DNA of 41,180 nucleotides from Hyphomicrobiaceae bacterium. GTDB taxonomy: Bacteria; Pseudomonadota; Alphaproteobacteria; Rhizobiales; Hyphomicrobiaceae. The position numbers and the translations under genes were made by a program. The stretch covers positions 1 through 41,180 of the forward strand of contig JANYHG010000246.1 of assembly GCA_025359165.1 (NCBI GenBank), written 5' to 3'. Position 1 is the first letter of the stretch; each line of letters starts with the position of its first letter. The notes beneath the pieces are model-generated. The model was not told the DNA's origin. It worked only from the letters and a program-made list of their open reading frames with translations, and ran no database searches. Of this stretch, positions 1-7,519 are shown piece after piece.

Positions 1-639
1 GGTTGGGCCGCGCTCAAGATGGCGCTCGAAGTGGCGGACAAAGTCGCCATGCCGCTGATGGTGCATATCGACCATCCGCCACCCAGCTATGAGGACGTGA
101 TCTCGATCATGCGGCCGGGAGATATCCTGACGCATGCGTTCCGGCCGTTCCCCAACACGCCTGCCAACGCGCAGGGCAAGGTCAAGCCGGAAGTGATTGC
201 AGCACGCAAACGTGGTGTCATTTTCGATATCGGGCACGGCAAGGGATCGTTCGCGTTCGAAACCGCACGCGCCATGCTGGCCAACGGTTTTCCGCCCGAT
301 GTGATCTCGTCGGATGTGCACGCACTGTGCATCAACGGGCCGGCGTTCGATCAGGTCACCACCATGTCGAAGTTCCTCTGCATGGGCATGCCGATGGCAG
401 ACGTGATCGCCGCGTCAACGGTGAATGCGGCGATGGCGATGCGGCGGCCGGAACTCGGAAGCCTGAAAGTGGGCAGCGTCGGCGATGCAACGCTGCTGAC
501 GGTCAAGGAGGGGCAGTTCGATTACGTCGACGTGGTCGGGGAGCATCTGACGGGCGGCAAGCGGATCGTTTCCGAGGGCGTGGTGATTGCGGGTAAATGG
601 TGGCATTCGAGCAAAAACGGCATGTTCGCCAGCGCATGA
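1..639 (+). CDS. Amidohydrolase/deacetylase-family metallohydrolase, 3' part (5' end outside window)
   Basis: The reading frame is open from base 1, so the gene starts upstream of the window. The visible part is about 212 residues. It has the C-terminal half of a TIM-barrel amidohydrolase: metal-type histidines in VHIDHPPP and THAFRP, a DIGHGKGSF segment, and SSDVHALCINGPAFD with the expected late Asp. After that comes the usual MSKFLCMGMPMADVIAASTVNAA helix and the beta-sandwich return with the conserved phrase GSLKVGSVGDATLL. This matches the dihydroorotase-like amidohydrolase/deacetylase family (EF_0837/AHA_3915 group). The substrate cannot be read from sequence. Its stop overlaps the ATG of the next gene (ATGA at 636-639), so the two are translationally coupled. 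Confidence 0.85.
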   Translation, partial: GWAALKMALEVADKVAMPLMVHIDHPPPSYEDVISIMRPGDILTHAFRPFPNTPANAQGKVKPEVIAARKRGVIFDIGHGKGSFAFETARAMLANGFPPDVISSDVHALCINGPAFDQVTTMSKFLCMGMPMADVIAASTVNAAMAMRRPELGSLKVGSVGDATLLTVKEGQFDYVDVVGEHLTGGKRIVSEGVVIAGKWWHSSKNGMFASA

Positions 640-1376
640 CGTGGCGAAACGTTGCTCTCGCGGGTCGTGCGGCAGCGGTGCTCGTGCTGCTGCAGATCGC
701 GGTGGGTGGGCAGGCGCGGCCCGTCAAACCTAAGGTGCCTGTCGGGATCGATCCCGGCGGGACGGCGGTCGGCCTGATCACCAGAGGCATCGACTATACG
801 ATACCAGCCGTCGCCCGCTGTCTCGCGCGCGACGGCGAAGGGCTGCTGATCGCTTGGGATGTGGTCGCGCGCGAGCCCTCGCCGTTCGCGCCGCAGATTG
901 CGGGTGTGGCGAGTGACAGCGATCTGGTGTCGGCGGTCGCGTGCGATGGCAAGGTGCGGATCGTGGCGGTGCGCATCGATCCTGACGACGGCGTGTCGGT
1001 GTCGCGCGCGCTCGCCTTCCTCGCGACGACGCCGGCCCGAATCGTGGTGCTGCCGCAGGGCAATCAGCCGAGGGACTGGCTGCCGTTCCGACGCGCGGCT
1101 GTGGAGTTCGAGCGGTTGTTGATCGTGGTCGAGGTCAGCGCGCAGCAGCCGCAGTCGCATCCAGTTTCTGATCTGGCGAATGTCGTGGTGGCCATGCCGA
1201 GTTCGGACCGGGTGGGTGTTTCGATGCTGGCCGAGGTTGCGACATTCGTGTCCTGTGTACCGCAGGCGCGTGATCCGTCACTGAACGGAGCGGCGTTGAA
1301 ATCGTTATTCCAGTCGCTGCAGGCGGCAGGCGAGCTTTCGAAACAGCTCTCGTCGCGGTCGTCATCTCAGTGTTAG
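636..1376 (+). CDS. Secreted protein resembling a non-catalytic subtilase (S8-like)
   Basis: I chose the ATG at 636 because it overlaps the upstream stop. The alternative at 597 lies deeper inside the upstream gene. The protein is 246 aa. Residues 1-27 form a signal peptide ending near GGQA. The body then follows a subtilase-like order: a strand VAVGLI-type segment with TRGIDYTIPAV (compare DTGIDY in peptidase S8), later VRIVAVRI, then an ALAFLATTPARIVVLPQG helix-strand, and a final FERLLIVVEVS strand. The catalytic Asp position reads Arg, no GHGTHVA-like His motif is seen, and no GTS Ser motif is present. I infer a degenerate S8 fold that cannot cleave peptides. The family assignment is by eye and weak; that it is a real, exported protein is more secure. 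Confidence 0.6.
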   Translation: MTWRNVALAGRAAAVLVLLQIAVGGQARPVKPKVPVGIDPGGTAVGLITRGIDYTIPAVARCLARDGEGLLIAWDVVAREPSPFAPQIAGVASDSDLVSAVACDGKVRIVAVRIDPDDGVSVSRALAFLATTPARIVVLPQGNQPRDWLPFRRAAVEFERLLIVVEVSAQQPQSHPVSDLANVVVAMPSSDRVGVSMLAEVATFVSCVPQARDPSLNGAALKSLFQSLQAAGELSKQLSSRSSSQC

Positions 1377-1410
1377 ATCGTTGCACACTGCCTTTGCCAG
1401 GAGCCTGCGC

Positions 1411-2244
1411 ATGACCACCGATACGACCAAGCCGATGGACCAGGCGTCGGAGACGATCGACAAACTCGCCGCCGATACGGGGGCCGTGATGCAGGAGACG
1501 AAGCCCGAAGCGAGCGGCGCGGGAACGCCCGTGTGTCTCGTTATCGGGGCTGGAGATGCCACGGGGTCAGCCATCGCCAAGCGCTTCGCATCCGAGGGTT
1601 TCATCGCCTGCGTGGTGCGACGTAACGGCGACAAGCTGGCCCCGGTCGTGGCCGAAATCGAGGCGCTCGGCGGGCGGGCGGTGCCGTTCTCGTGCGATGC
1701 GCGTCAGGAAGACCAGATGATCGCGCTTGTCGACCGCATCGAGCGCGAGGTCGGGCCGATCGAGGTGGCGGTTTTCAATGTCGGTGCCAACGTGCGATTT
1801 TCGATCCTGGAGACGACGACGCGCGCCTACACCAAGGTATGGGAAATGTGCGCGCTGGGTGGGTTTCATACCGGGCGCGAAGCGGCGCGCGCGATGTTGC
1901 CACGTGGGCGAGGGACGATCCTGTTCACGGGCGCGACGGCGAGCTTGCGTGGCGGCTCCGGTTATTCGGCATTCGCGGGTGGCAAGTTCGCGTTGCGCGC
2001 GTTGGCGCAGAGCATGGCGCGCGAACTCGGGCCGAAGGGTATTCACGTCGCCCATCCCGTCATCGACGGTGCGATCGACACCGACTTCATCCGCTCGAAT
2101 TTTCCGGAACGCTACGCGCTGAAAAAAGACGGCGGCATTCTGAACCCCGACAACATCGCCGAACAGTACTGGCAGATCCATCGCCAACCGCGCGATGCCT
2201 GGACTTTCGAAATGGACCTGCGGCCGGCGATCGAGACTTGGTAG
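1411..2244 (+). CDS. Atypical short-chain dehydrogenase/reductase (SDR)
   Basis: The start is set at ATG 1411 because AGGAG (1399-1403) lies 7 nt before it. Length is 277 aa. There is an extra polar N-terminus of about 40 residues. A Rossmann strand follows with the nucleotide loop GAGDATGSAIAKRF (47-60), then FNVGAN in place of NNAG (122-127) and TGATAS (173-178). Where SDRs have YxxxK, this protein reads F188-A-G-G-K192; a Tyr occurs three residues earlier (Y185). I recall the same F-x3-K form in related proteobacterial SDRs, so it may be a family trait rather than a mutation. The substrate is unknown. The gene lies 34 nt after the subtilase-like gene and converges on the GNAT gene with a 15-nt gap. 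Confidence 0.85.
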   Translation: MTTDTTKPMDQASETIDKLAADTGAVMQETKPEASGAGTPVCLVIGAGDATGSAIAKRFASEGFIACVVRRNGDKLAPVVAEIEALGGRAVPFSCDARQEDQMIALVDRIEREVGPIEVAVFNVGANVRFSILETTTRAYTKVWEMCALGGFHTGREAARAMLPRGRGTILFTGATASLRGGSGYSAFAGGKFALRALAQSMARELGPKGIHVAHPVIDGAIDTDFIRSNFPERYALKKDGGILNPDNIAEQYWQIHRQPRDAWTFEMDLRPAIETW

Positions 2245-2259
2245 TTCATTCCGTGACGC

Positions 2260-2751
2260 TCACGGCCGCGCGGCGAGCAGCAGCCAGCAGGGGCCCAGTT
2301 GCGCATCTGAAATGATGGCGTGCCATTTGAAGCCGCAGCGCTCGATCGCGCGAACCGCGCGTTCGTTGCGGATCGGGACACGCACGGCAAGGCCCTGTGC
2401 CAGTGTGGCCGCGAACAGTTCGTCGCGCAGCGCCGCCAGGGCAGATGCGCCGAGGCCTTGGCCGCGATGCGCGGCTGCACCGATGAACACGTCGGCTTGC
2501 CACACGGCAGGTGGCAGATGGGCGTCGGTGAGATCGAGTGCGTGTGCGTAGCCGATCGGTTCACTGTCGAGGTCGATCATGCGAACCAGTGCGGTGTGCG
2601 AGGCCTCGGCCAACGCCACGGCTGCTTCGGCGGCCGAGCGCGAGCCCCACCAGGCGATGACATGAGGTTCGGCGAGCCAGCGGCGCAGGCGAAAGCGGTC
2701 GCCGTCGGTGAGTGGGCGCAAGTGCAGCGTGGGTTGCGGCAGGGGGGACAT
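2260..2751 (-). CDS. GNAT-family N-acetyltransferase, AAC(6')-like
   Basis: This 163-aa protein has a single GNAT fold. RPLTDGDRFRLRRWLAEPHV followed by WWG at the N-terminus is typical of the aminoglycoside 6'-acetyltransferase/IAT-like branch. The acetyl-CoA loop is HRGQGLG (about residues 95-101), followed by the motif-B phrase RNERAVRAIERCGF. The AAC(6') branch also contains many enzymes that acetylate unrelated small molecules or siderophore intermediates, so antibiotic resistance should not be assumed. The start lies 11 nt after the stop of the upstream SDR on the same strand, so they are probably co-transcribed. Confidence 0.85.
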   Translation of the reverse strand: MSPLPQPTLHLRPLTDGDRFRLRRWLAEPHVIAWWGSRSAAEAAVALAEASHTALVRMIDLDSEPIGYAHALDLTDAHLPPAVWQADVFIGAAAHRGQGLGASALAALRDELFAATLAQGLAVRVPIRNERAVRAIERCGFKWHAIISDAQLGPCWLLLAARP

Positions 2752-2762
2752 CGTCGATCGGC

Positions 2763-3683
2763 TCAGCGCGTGACGCCGCGCTTGGAGAGTTCGTTGCCGC
2801 CTTGCTCGGCACCCGACTTCGGCACCACCTCGCCGGCGCGTGCCGTGATCTCAGCGAAGTGCGATGCAATTTTCTCAGGCGTTTCGCTGTCGAAACCGAG
2901 GTGGAGGCCCGAGGTCAACGTCACGTTGGCAGACGCGAACGTACCGGCACCGGCGGTCAAGATGCAGCGCGTGGGGGCCTTGTCGCTGGCGAGGAATACG
3001 GCGGCCGGCGTCACATACTCGGCTTTGAAGTGGTCCTGGATGGCACCGGGGAGGATGTCGTCGGTCATGCGGGTGGTCGCGGTCGGGGCAAGGCAATTGA
3101 CGTGGATGCCGTTCTTGGCGCCTTCGATCGACAACGTCTGCATGAGACCGACGACCGCCATTTTCGCAGCACCGTAGTTGGATTGGCCGAAATTGCCGTA
3201 CAGCCCCGACGACGATGTGGTCATGACGATGCGGCCGTAGTTCCGGGTGCGCATGGTGTCCCACACGGCTTTGCTGCAGATCATCGCGCCCATCAGATGC
3301 ACGTCGATGACAGCGCGAAATTCGTCGACACTCATCTTGGCGAAGCTTTTGTCACGCAGGATGCCGGCGTTGTTGATCAGAATATCGACGCGGCCATAGG
3401 CCGTGAGCGTGTCGGCGACCATGGCGTCGACGGCTTTCTCATCGGTCACCGATGCACCGTTGGCCATGGCCGTGCCGCCGTTGGCGACGATTTCGGCTAC
3501 GACCTGTTGGGCTGCCGACAACGATCCGCCGCTACCGTCGCGGGCGCCGCCGAGGTCGTTGATGACTACCGTCGCGCCACGACTGGCGAGGGCGAGCGCG
3601 TGCTGGCGACCGAGGCCGTTGCCGGCACCGGTGACAATGGCGACGCGACCATCGAATCGAAGAGGGGCGAGACGAAGGGACAT
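2763..3683 (-). CDS. SDR, (3R)-hydroxyacyl-CoA dehydrogenase type (MFE-2 N-domain-like)
   Basis: The ATG at 3683 gives 306 aa starting MSLRLAPLRFDGR; an in-frame ATG at 3695 would add four residues. The classical SDR motifs are all present: TGAGNGLG (18-25), INDLGG, NNAG (104-107), a Ser triplet at 157-159, and Y170-G-A-A-K174. The INDLGGARDGSGGS insertion and the IVMTTSSSGLYGNFGQSNYGAAK region are characteristic of the hydroxyacyl-CoA dehydrogenase domain of peroxisomal multifunctional enzyme type 2 and its bacterial stand-alone relatives. I infer a role in acyl-CoA beta-oxidation or a related 3-hydroxyacyl step. The C-terminal 50 residues are a non-SDR tail. The gene precedes the acetyltransferase by 11 nt. 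Confidence 0.88.
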   Translation of the reverse strand: MSLRLAPLRFDGRVAIVTGAGNGLGRQHALALASRGATVVINDLGGARDGSGGSLSAAQQVVAEIVANGGTAMANGASVTDEKAVDAMVADTLTAYGRVDILINNAGILRDKSFAKMSVDEFRAVIDVHLMGAMICSKAVWDTMRTRNYGRIVMTTSSSGLYGNFGQSNYGAAKMAVVGLMQTLSIEGAKNGIHVNCLAPTATTRMTDDILPGAIQDHFKAEYVTPAAVFLASDKAPTRCILTAGAGTFASANVTLTSGLHLGFDSETPEKIASHFAEITARAGEVVPKSGAEQGGNELSKRGVTR

Positions 3684-3716
3684 GGAAGATCTCATTTCAG
3701 TTAAAGCAGTCGGCAA

Positions 3717-3998
3717 TTACGCGCCCCAGCTGCAGCGCATGCGCTGGCAGACGCCTTGGCCGCTGCCGATCGTGCAACTCGATGACACCAGACGGCACGT
3801 GCGGCACGTGTACGACGAGAGGCAGCCACGCACTGTGGCACCGCGTGCAAAATTGCAGGTGCGTACAGTCTGGCAATCGCGCGCCTGGTTCGGCTGGCTT
3901 TGGCCACTCGGGCCGGGCAAGGTTTGAGCTGACACAGGTGTAATCGTCAGCGCGCCCATCAGCAGCGAGGCAGCAGCAACAATGATCCCAACGCGCAT
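3717..3998 (-). CDS. Small secreted Cys-rich protein
   Basis: With the start at ATG 3998 the product is 93 aa. It has a clean signal peptide (MRVGIIVAAASLLMGALT, then a PVSAQ cleavage site) and a short mature chain with eight cysteines in closely spaced pairs: DCQTVRTC, GCLSSYTCRTC, SSC, VCQRMRC. Starting at 4067 would put 23 residues in front of the signal peptide, which is unlikely. I recognise this Cys spacing as a recurring small hypothetical protein in Hyphomicrobiales but know no function for it. Eight Cys suggest up to four disulfides and hence a periplasmic or extracellular location. It sits 33 nt before the SDR and 123 nt after the CobW-type gene, on the same strand. Confidence 0.7.
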   Translation of the reverse strand: MRVGIIVAAASLLMGALTITPVSAQTLPGPSGQSQPNQARDCQTVRTCNFARGATVRGCLSSYTCRTCRLVSSSCTIGSGQGVCQRMRCSWGA

Positions 3999-4121
3999 GA
4001 CAGGTTCCGATCGTCGATCCAACGACATACGGTCCCCGAAAATGCGCGCGCATGCAACCGTCGCCATGGTCGGGCGGTATGTCGCCTGTGTACTGTGGCC
4101 GCGACGCCACTGCTTCCGCGT

Positions 4122-5225
4122 TCAAGCCAACGGCTGACCCAGGAAGGGTTTGAGGTGTTTCTCGACCGTGGCGCGCTCGAGTTCGCGGGTGATGAAGACG
4201 AAGCGGGAGCGCTTGTCGCGCTCGCCGTCGGATCGCTTCGGCCAATCCTGCAGCACATCGGGTGGATAAAAAATGTGCTGTACGCCGTGCACGACGAAGG
4301 GTTTGGCCTGCCCCTCCACCGTCACGATACCTTTCACGCGCAATAATTTTTCGCCGTAGGCAGCGGCGAGGGTCTGCAGCGACAGGCTCAAGGCGTTGCC
4401 GTCGAGCGGTGTGTCGAACACCAACGCGAAGGTGCCGATACCGTGCAGGTGCGTATGCCCGCCGGAGATGGCGTGATCGTGGTCGGCACCGTGGTGATGG
4501 CTGTGATCGTGATCGTGGCCGCAGCCGGGGCCGCAGGTGTGATCGTGGACCTGCGCGGACGCTTGGTGGCCGAGCCAGCGCTCCGGATCAGCGCCCATCA
4601 ACGCGGGCTCGTGCGCGCCGAGGCCGATGAGTTGTGCTGCCTGCGTGTCGCCCTTCACGACGCGGAGGATTTGCGCGGTACGATTGAGGGCCCGTAGGCG
4701 CGTTTCAAGGGTCGTGACCGTGGCGGCGTCGACGAGGTCCGTTTTGGTGACGACGATGCGGTCGGCCATGGCGATCTGCTTGGCTGGCTCGAAATGAGCG
4801 TCCAACTGGCCCAGCCCGTGTTGCGCATCGACGGTCGTGACGATGCCGTCGAGTTGGTAGATGCGATAGGTATCCTCGTCGGTCATCAGCGTGTGGGCGA
4901 TCGGCGTCGGGTCGGCCAAACCCGAGGTCTCCAGCACGACGCGTCTGACGGTCGGGATCTCGTCGTGCAGCGATTGTTTGTGCAGTTTCGCCAAGGCTTT
5001 CGTCAGATCGCCGCGCACCGCGCAACAGACACAGCCCGACGGCAGCAGAATGGTGTCCTCGTCGGCTTTTTCGACGAGCGCATCATCGAGCCCCACGTCG
5101 CCAAATTCGTTGATGATGACCGCGGTGTTGGCCATCGCCGGATCTGCCAGCAGCCGTTTCAACAGAGTGGTTTTACCGGAGCCGAGAAAGCCCGTGAGTA
5201 CGGTGATCGGAACAGCTGAACTCAT
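4122..5225 (-). CDS. CobW/COG0523 G3E GTPase with His-rich metal-binding linker
   Basis: This 367-aa protein has the full G3E GTPase set: Walker A GFLGSGKT (12-19), the metal-binding C65-V-C67-C68, a Walker-B-like ETSGLADP and the guanine motif TKTD. A His/Cys-rich linker at about 228-263 (HDHTCGPGCGHDHDHSHHHG and onward) leads to a CobW C-terminal domain. Members of this family insert or deliver Zn2+, Co2+ or other metals. The long His tract fits a zinc-handling member (YjiA/ZagA type) better than the cobalamin-biosynthesis CobW, and no cob genes are nearby. The window does, however, encode a B12-dependent ribonucleotide reductase, so cobalt cannot be excluded. The gene starts 2 nt after the rhomboid gene stops, so the pair is an operon. 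I saw no Zur-like box. Confidence 0.9.
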   Translation of the reverse strand: MSSAVPITVLTGFLGSGKTTLLKRLLADPAMANTAVIINEFGDVGLDDALVEKADEDTILLPSGCVCCAVRGDLTKALAKLHKQSLHDEIPTVRRVVLETSGLADPTPIAHTLMTDEDTYRIYQLDGIVTTVDAQHGLGQLDAHFEPAKQIAMADRIVVTKTDLVDAATVTTLETRLRALNRTAQILRVVKGDTQAAQLIGLGAHEPALMGADPERWLGHQASAQVHDHTCGPGCGHDHDHSHHHGADHDHAISGGHTHLHGIGTFALVFDTPLDGNALSLSLQTLAAAYGEKLLRVKGIVTVEGQAKPFVVHGVQHIFYPPDVLQDWPKRSDGERDKRSRFVFITRELERATVEKHLKPFLGQPLA

Positions 5226-5227
5226 GT

Positions 5228-6811
5228 CTATACCCCGGAATTAGAATTGGCAGGCGCTGTCGTCTGACGCCGCCGCGGCACGAGCAGTAAACCCACCATG
5301 CCGGCAAAAAAGCCCGATGCGTGGGCAGCGAAACTGACGTTCGGCACGCTGAGATCGATGACGATCTGAAGGCCTAGCATCACGGCCAGCGTCGACAGTT
5401 TGCGCCGGTCGAAATGCTCGGAATCGCGCCACCAACTCTGCAGCACGATCATCGCTTCAGCACCGAGCAGCGCGAAGATTGCGCCGGAGGCACCGACGAG
5501 TAGCCCATACTCGGTGATGCCCGCCTTCATCAACCACAGCACAAATGCCGACGAGACGAGCGCGCCGAGAATGTAGATGGCCAGGGTGCGCAAAGACCCG
5601 AGCATGGGCTCGAGCAGGCGGCCCAAGACCCACAAGACGAACATGTTCGATGCCAGATGCACCGGACCGAAGTGCAGAAATGAAGCGGTCAACAGCCGCC
5701 ACCATTCACCGTTTTCGAACACCTCCGGTGGCCATAGCGCGCCGAGGCCAATCAAGGCCTCCGAATCCTCAGAGCCGCCCATGTAGATTTCAGCTAAGAA
5801 TGCAGCGACGTTGACAGCGATCAGACCCAGTGTCGTCGCCAACGCCAGAACAGGCAGTGGGCGCTCGCTCGTTTCGACGAGGGTCTGGTGCTCGATAAGA
5901 TCGAGGCTCGACCGCGTCGGCGCCGGTAACGGTTGCGGCGGGGAGGCAGCGAAAGCGTTCAGATGCTGACGGGACATTTCACGGGTTCGCTCGCGCTTGG
6001 CTTCGGCGGCGAGTTTGGCCAAGGCACGTTCGCCGGATGCGGTGTCGGTACCGCTGTTGAGATAGCCGAGACCCGTCCAATAAGACTTCGTTTCGGCGTC
6101 CATACCGGCGAGTTTTTTATTCAGCAAGGCCGCTACTCCGTCAGGCCGCCCGCCGAAAGCAAGGACGATGAGTTTCGACATCAGGCCCTGAGGTCCGACG
6201 AGTGCGCTGCGTCCAGCGATGTAGCTCTGGACCATCGGCTCGATGCGGCCCGTTTCACCGAGGGCGCGGATTTCCATTGCCTTCATCGAAGTGTCGGACG
6301 GGTCACGCGCGCCTGCGATAGCTAAAACTTCACTCCAGTCACGACGGGTCACGGCTAATTGGGCGAGGACCAGTGGCCGGTATTCGCGCGGTGCGGTCGT
6401 GGCGAGTGCCGACAGAGCTTTGGCATTGGCGTCGTCATCGCCAGAGATTGCGGTCGTCAGATCAGCGTGCATCTTGTTGGTGGTCGTCGGGTGCAGGATC
6501 GCCGCCCCCCGAGCAAGGCGTGCCGCCAACGGTAGGCGTCCCGTAAGTGCCATCCGTTGCGATTGCGAGAACAGCAGGACGGGTGCGGCCACGAAGGGCA
6601 GGAAGATCAGCGCAACCAGCGTGCCTGCCAGGCCTGGCGCGAGCATCAACGCCAGCGCGCCAGAGATCAGCACGGCGGCATTGACGGCCACCCACGGTAG
6701 GTTTGAGCCGAACCAGCCCGGCTGATCACGTGGCCGATAGATGAAGATGACGGCGATCACGAGCGCCGAAACAGTCATCGCGTTGAGCGCCAGAAATAGT
6801 TGCAGGTCCAT
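5228..6811 (-). CDS. Rhomboid intramembrane serine protease with long N-terminal membrane/helical-repeat extension
   Basis: I chose ATG 6811 (527 aa); an upstream in-frame TTG at 6823 adds four residues. Residues about 1-25, 38-58 and 62-82 are hydrophobic segments. Residues about 94-290 are a soluble Ala/Leu-rich helical region that looks TPR-like, and 318-515 is the rhomboid core. The core carries E369-W-W-R372, H380 and H385 with N389, the catalytic Ser in V-G-A-S442-G and the catalytic His in A-A-H497-A-S-G, so it should be active. Ordinary bacterial rhomboids are about 200-300 aa, so roughly 300 N-terminal residues are extra. It is followed 2 nt later by the G3E GTPase gene. Its substrate is unknown. 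Confidence 0.88.
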   Translation of the reverse strand: MDLQLFLALNAMTVSALVIAVIFIYRPRDQPGWFGSNLPWVAVNAAVLISGALALMLAPGLAGTLVALIFLPFVAAPVLLFSQSQRMALTGRLPLAARLARGAAILHPTTTNKMHADLTTAISGDDDANAKALSALATTAPREYRPLVLAQLAVTRRDWSEVLAIAGARDPSDTSMKAMEIRALGETGRIEPMVQSYIAGRSALVGPQGLMSKLIVLAFGGRPDGVAALLNKKLAGMDAETKSYWTGLGYLNSGTDTASGERALAKLAAEAKRERTREMSRQHLNAFAASPPQPLPAPTRSSLDLIEHQTLVETSERPLPVLALATTLGLIAVNVAAFLAEIYMGGSEDSEALIGLGALWPPEVFENGEWWRLLTASFLHFGPVHLASNMFVLWVLGRLLEPMLGSLRTLAIYILGALVSSAFVLWLMKAGITEYGLLVGASGAIFALLGAEAMIVLQSWWRDSEHFDRRKLSTLAVMLGLQIVIDLSVPNVSFAAHASGFFAGMVGLLLVPRRRQTTAPANSNSGV

Positions 6812-7009
6812 GGTCGGTTCCAACGGATGCAGGCTTATCTTACCCAGACGTGCCGAGGTATGGCGTGCACGTCACGGTGATGCCGACATATAGGGAGATT
6901 GCTGGTAGATTGTTGCACCATTACGCCGCCAAATGCACCGCTCAACACCCGTATCGCACCTGCGCGGATTTGACCGGCAGAATTGACGCTATCGAGGCGG
7001 CGCGAATTC

Positions 7010-7038
7010 TTGACACCCCCGGGACCGGTGCCTATGGT
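7010..7038 (+). promoter_or_regulatory. Sigma70-type promoter of the atp F0 operon
   Basis: TTGACA (7010-7015), a 17-nt spacer and TATGGT (7033-7038) form a strong -35/-10 pair. The predicted transcription start near 7045 leaves a leader of about 53 nt before the atpI ATG at 7098. The rest of 6812-7009 lies between divergent genes; I see no clear promoter for the rhomboid gene in it. Confidence 0.65.
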
Positions 7039-7097
7039 TCGCGCCGCAAGTCACCTCGCCGTTTTTGGCCTTTTCCCTGCTGGTAAGGGCGCTTCCT

Positions 7098-7484
7098 ATG
7101 TCGATCGACGACAAGACCGGTTCCCGCGCCACCGACACGCTGTCGGCAGCTGAGCGGGAGGCTCTCTCGAAGCGCGCCTCTGCTATCGGTGACAAGATCG
7201 AGACGGCGAAACAGCGGCGCGTTGCGCCGAAGCATAGGGACAACGACCAGGGCAATGCCATGGCGCGTGGTCTTAAAGTTTCGGCGGAACTGATCGGCGG
7301 TGTCGTCGTGGGTGGTGGGCTGGGGTGGATGCTGGACAAGTGGCTCGGGACTTTTCCGGGACTTTTTATCTTGTTCTTTCTGCTTGGGTCGGCTGCAGGA
7401 ATGTTGAATATCGTGCGGCAGGCGCAGCGTGAAAAAACGCCGCCGGCCCCCTCTGTCAAAGACGACGAGGACGACGAGAAATAA
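7098..7484 (+). CDS. atpI: ATP synthase protein I (AtpI)
   Basis: The start is ATG 7098, with AAGGG (7085-7089) 8 nt upstream. The 128-aa product has a charged N-terminal region of about 60 residues. Two transmembrane helices follow: AELIGGVVVGGGLGWMLDKW and the GLFILFFLLGSAAGMLNI segment. The tail is acidic (DDEDDEK). This is the usual AtpI form at the head of alphaproteobacterial F0 operons. AtpI assists assembly of the c-ring and is not a subunit of the finished enzyme. The operon order is atpI, atpB, atpE, atpF', atpF. The F1 genes (atpHAGDC) are not in the window, as expected for this class, where they form a separate operon. Confidence 0.9.
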   Translation: MSIDDKTGSRATDTLSAAEREALSKRASAIGDKIETAKQRRVAPKHRDNDQGNAMARGLKVSAELIGGVVVGGGLGWMLDKWLGTFPGLFILFFLLGSAAGMLNIVRQAQREKTPPAPSVKDDEDDEK

Positions 7485-7519
7485 AGGGGCTCCCGTTTCA
7501 ACGGGCGGGGGATTGAGAC

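Noticed and set aside
2260-2751. Aminoglycoside resistance gene
   Set aside because: The AAC(6')-like resemblance is at family level only; chromosomal context and lack of resistance neighbours give no support for that function.
2320-3704. Plus-strand open frames antisense to the GNAT and SDR genes
   Set aside because: Both minus-strand proteins have complete family motifs; the plus-strand frames have none.
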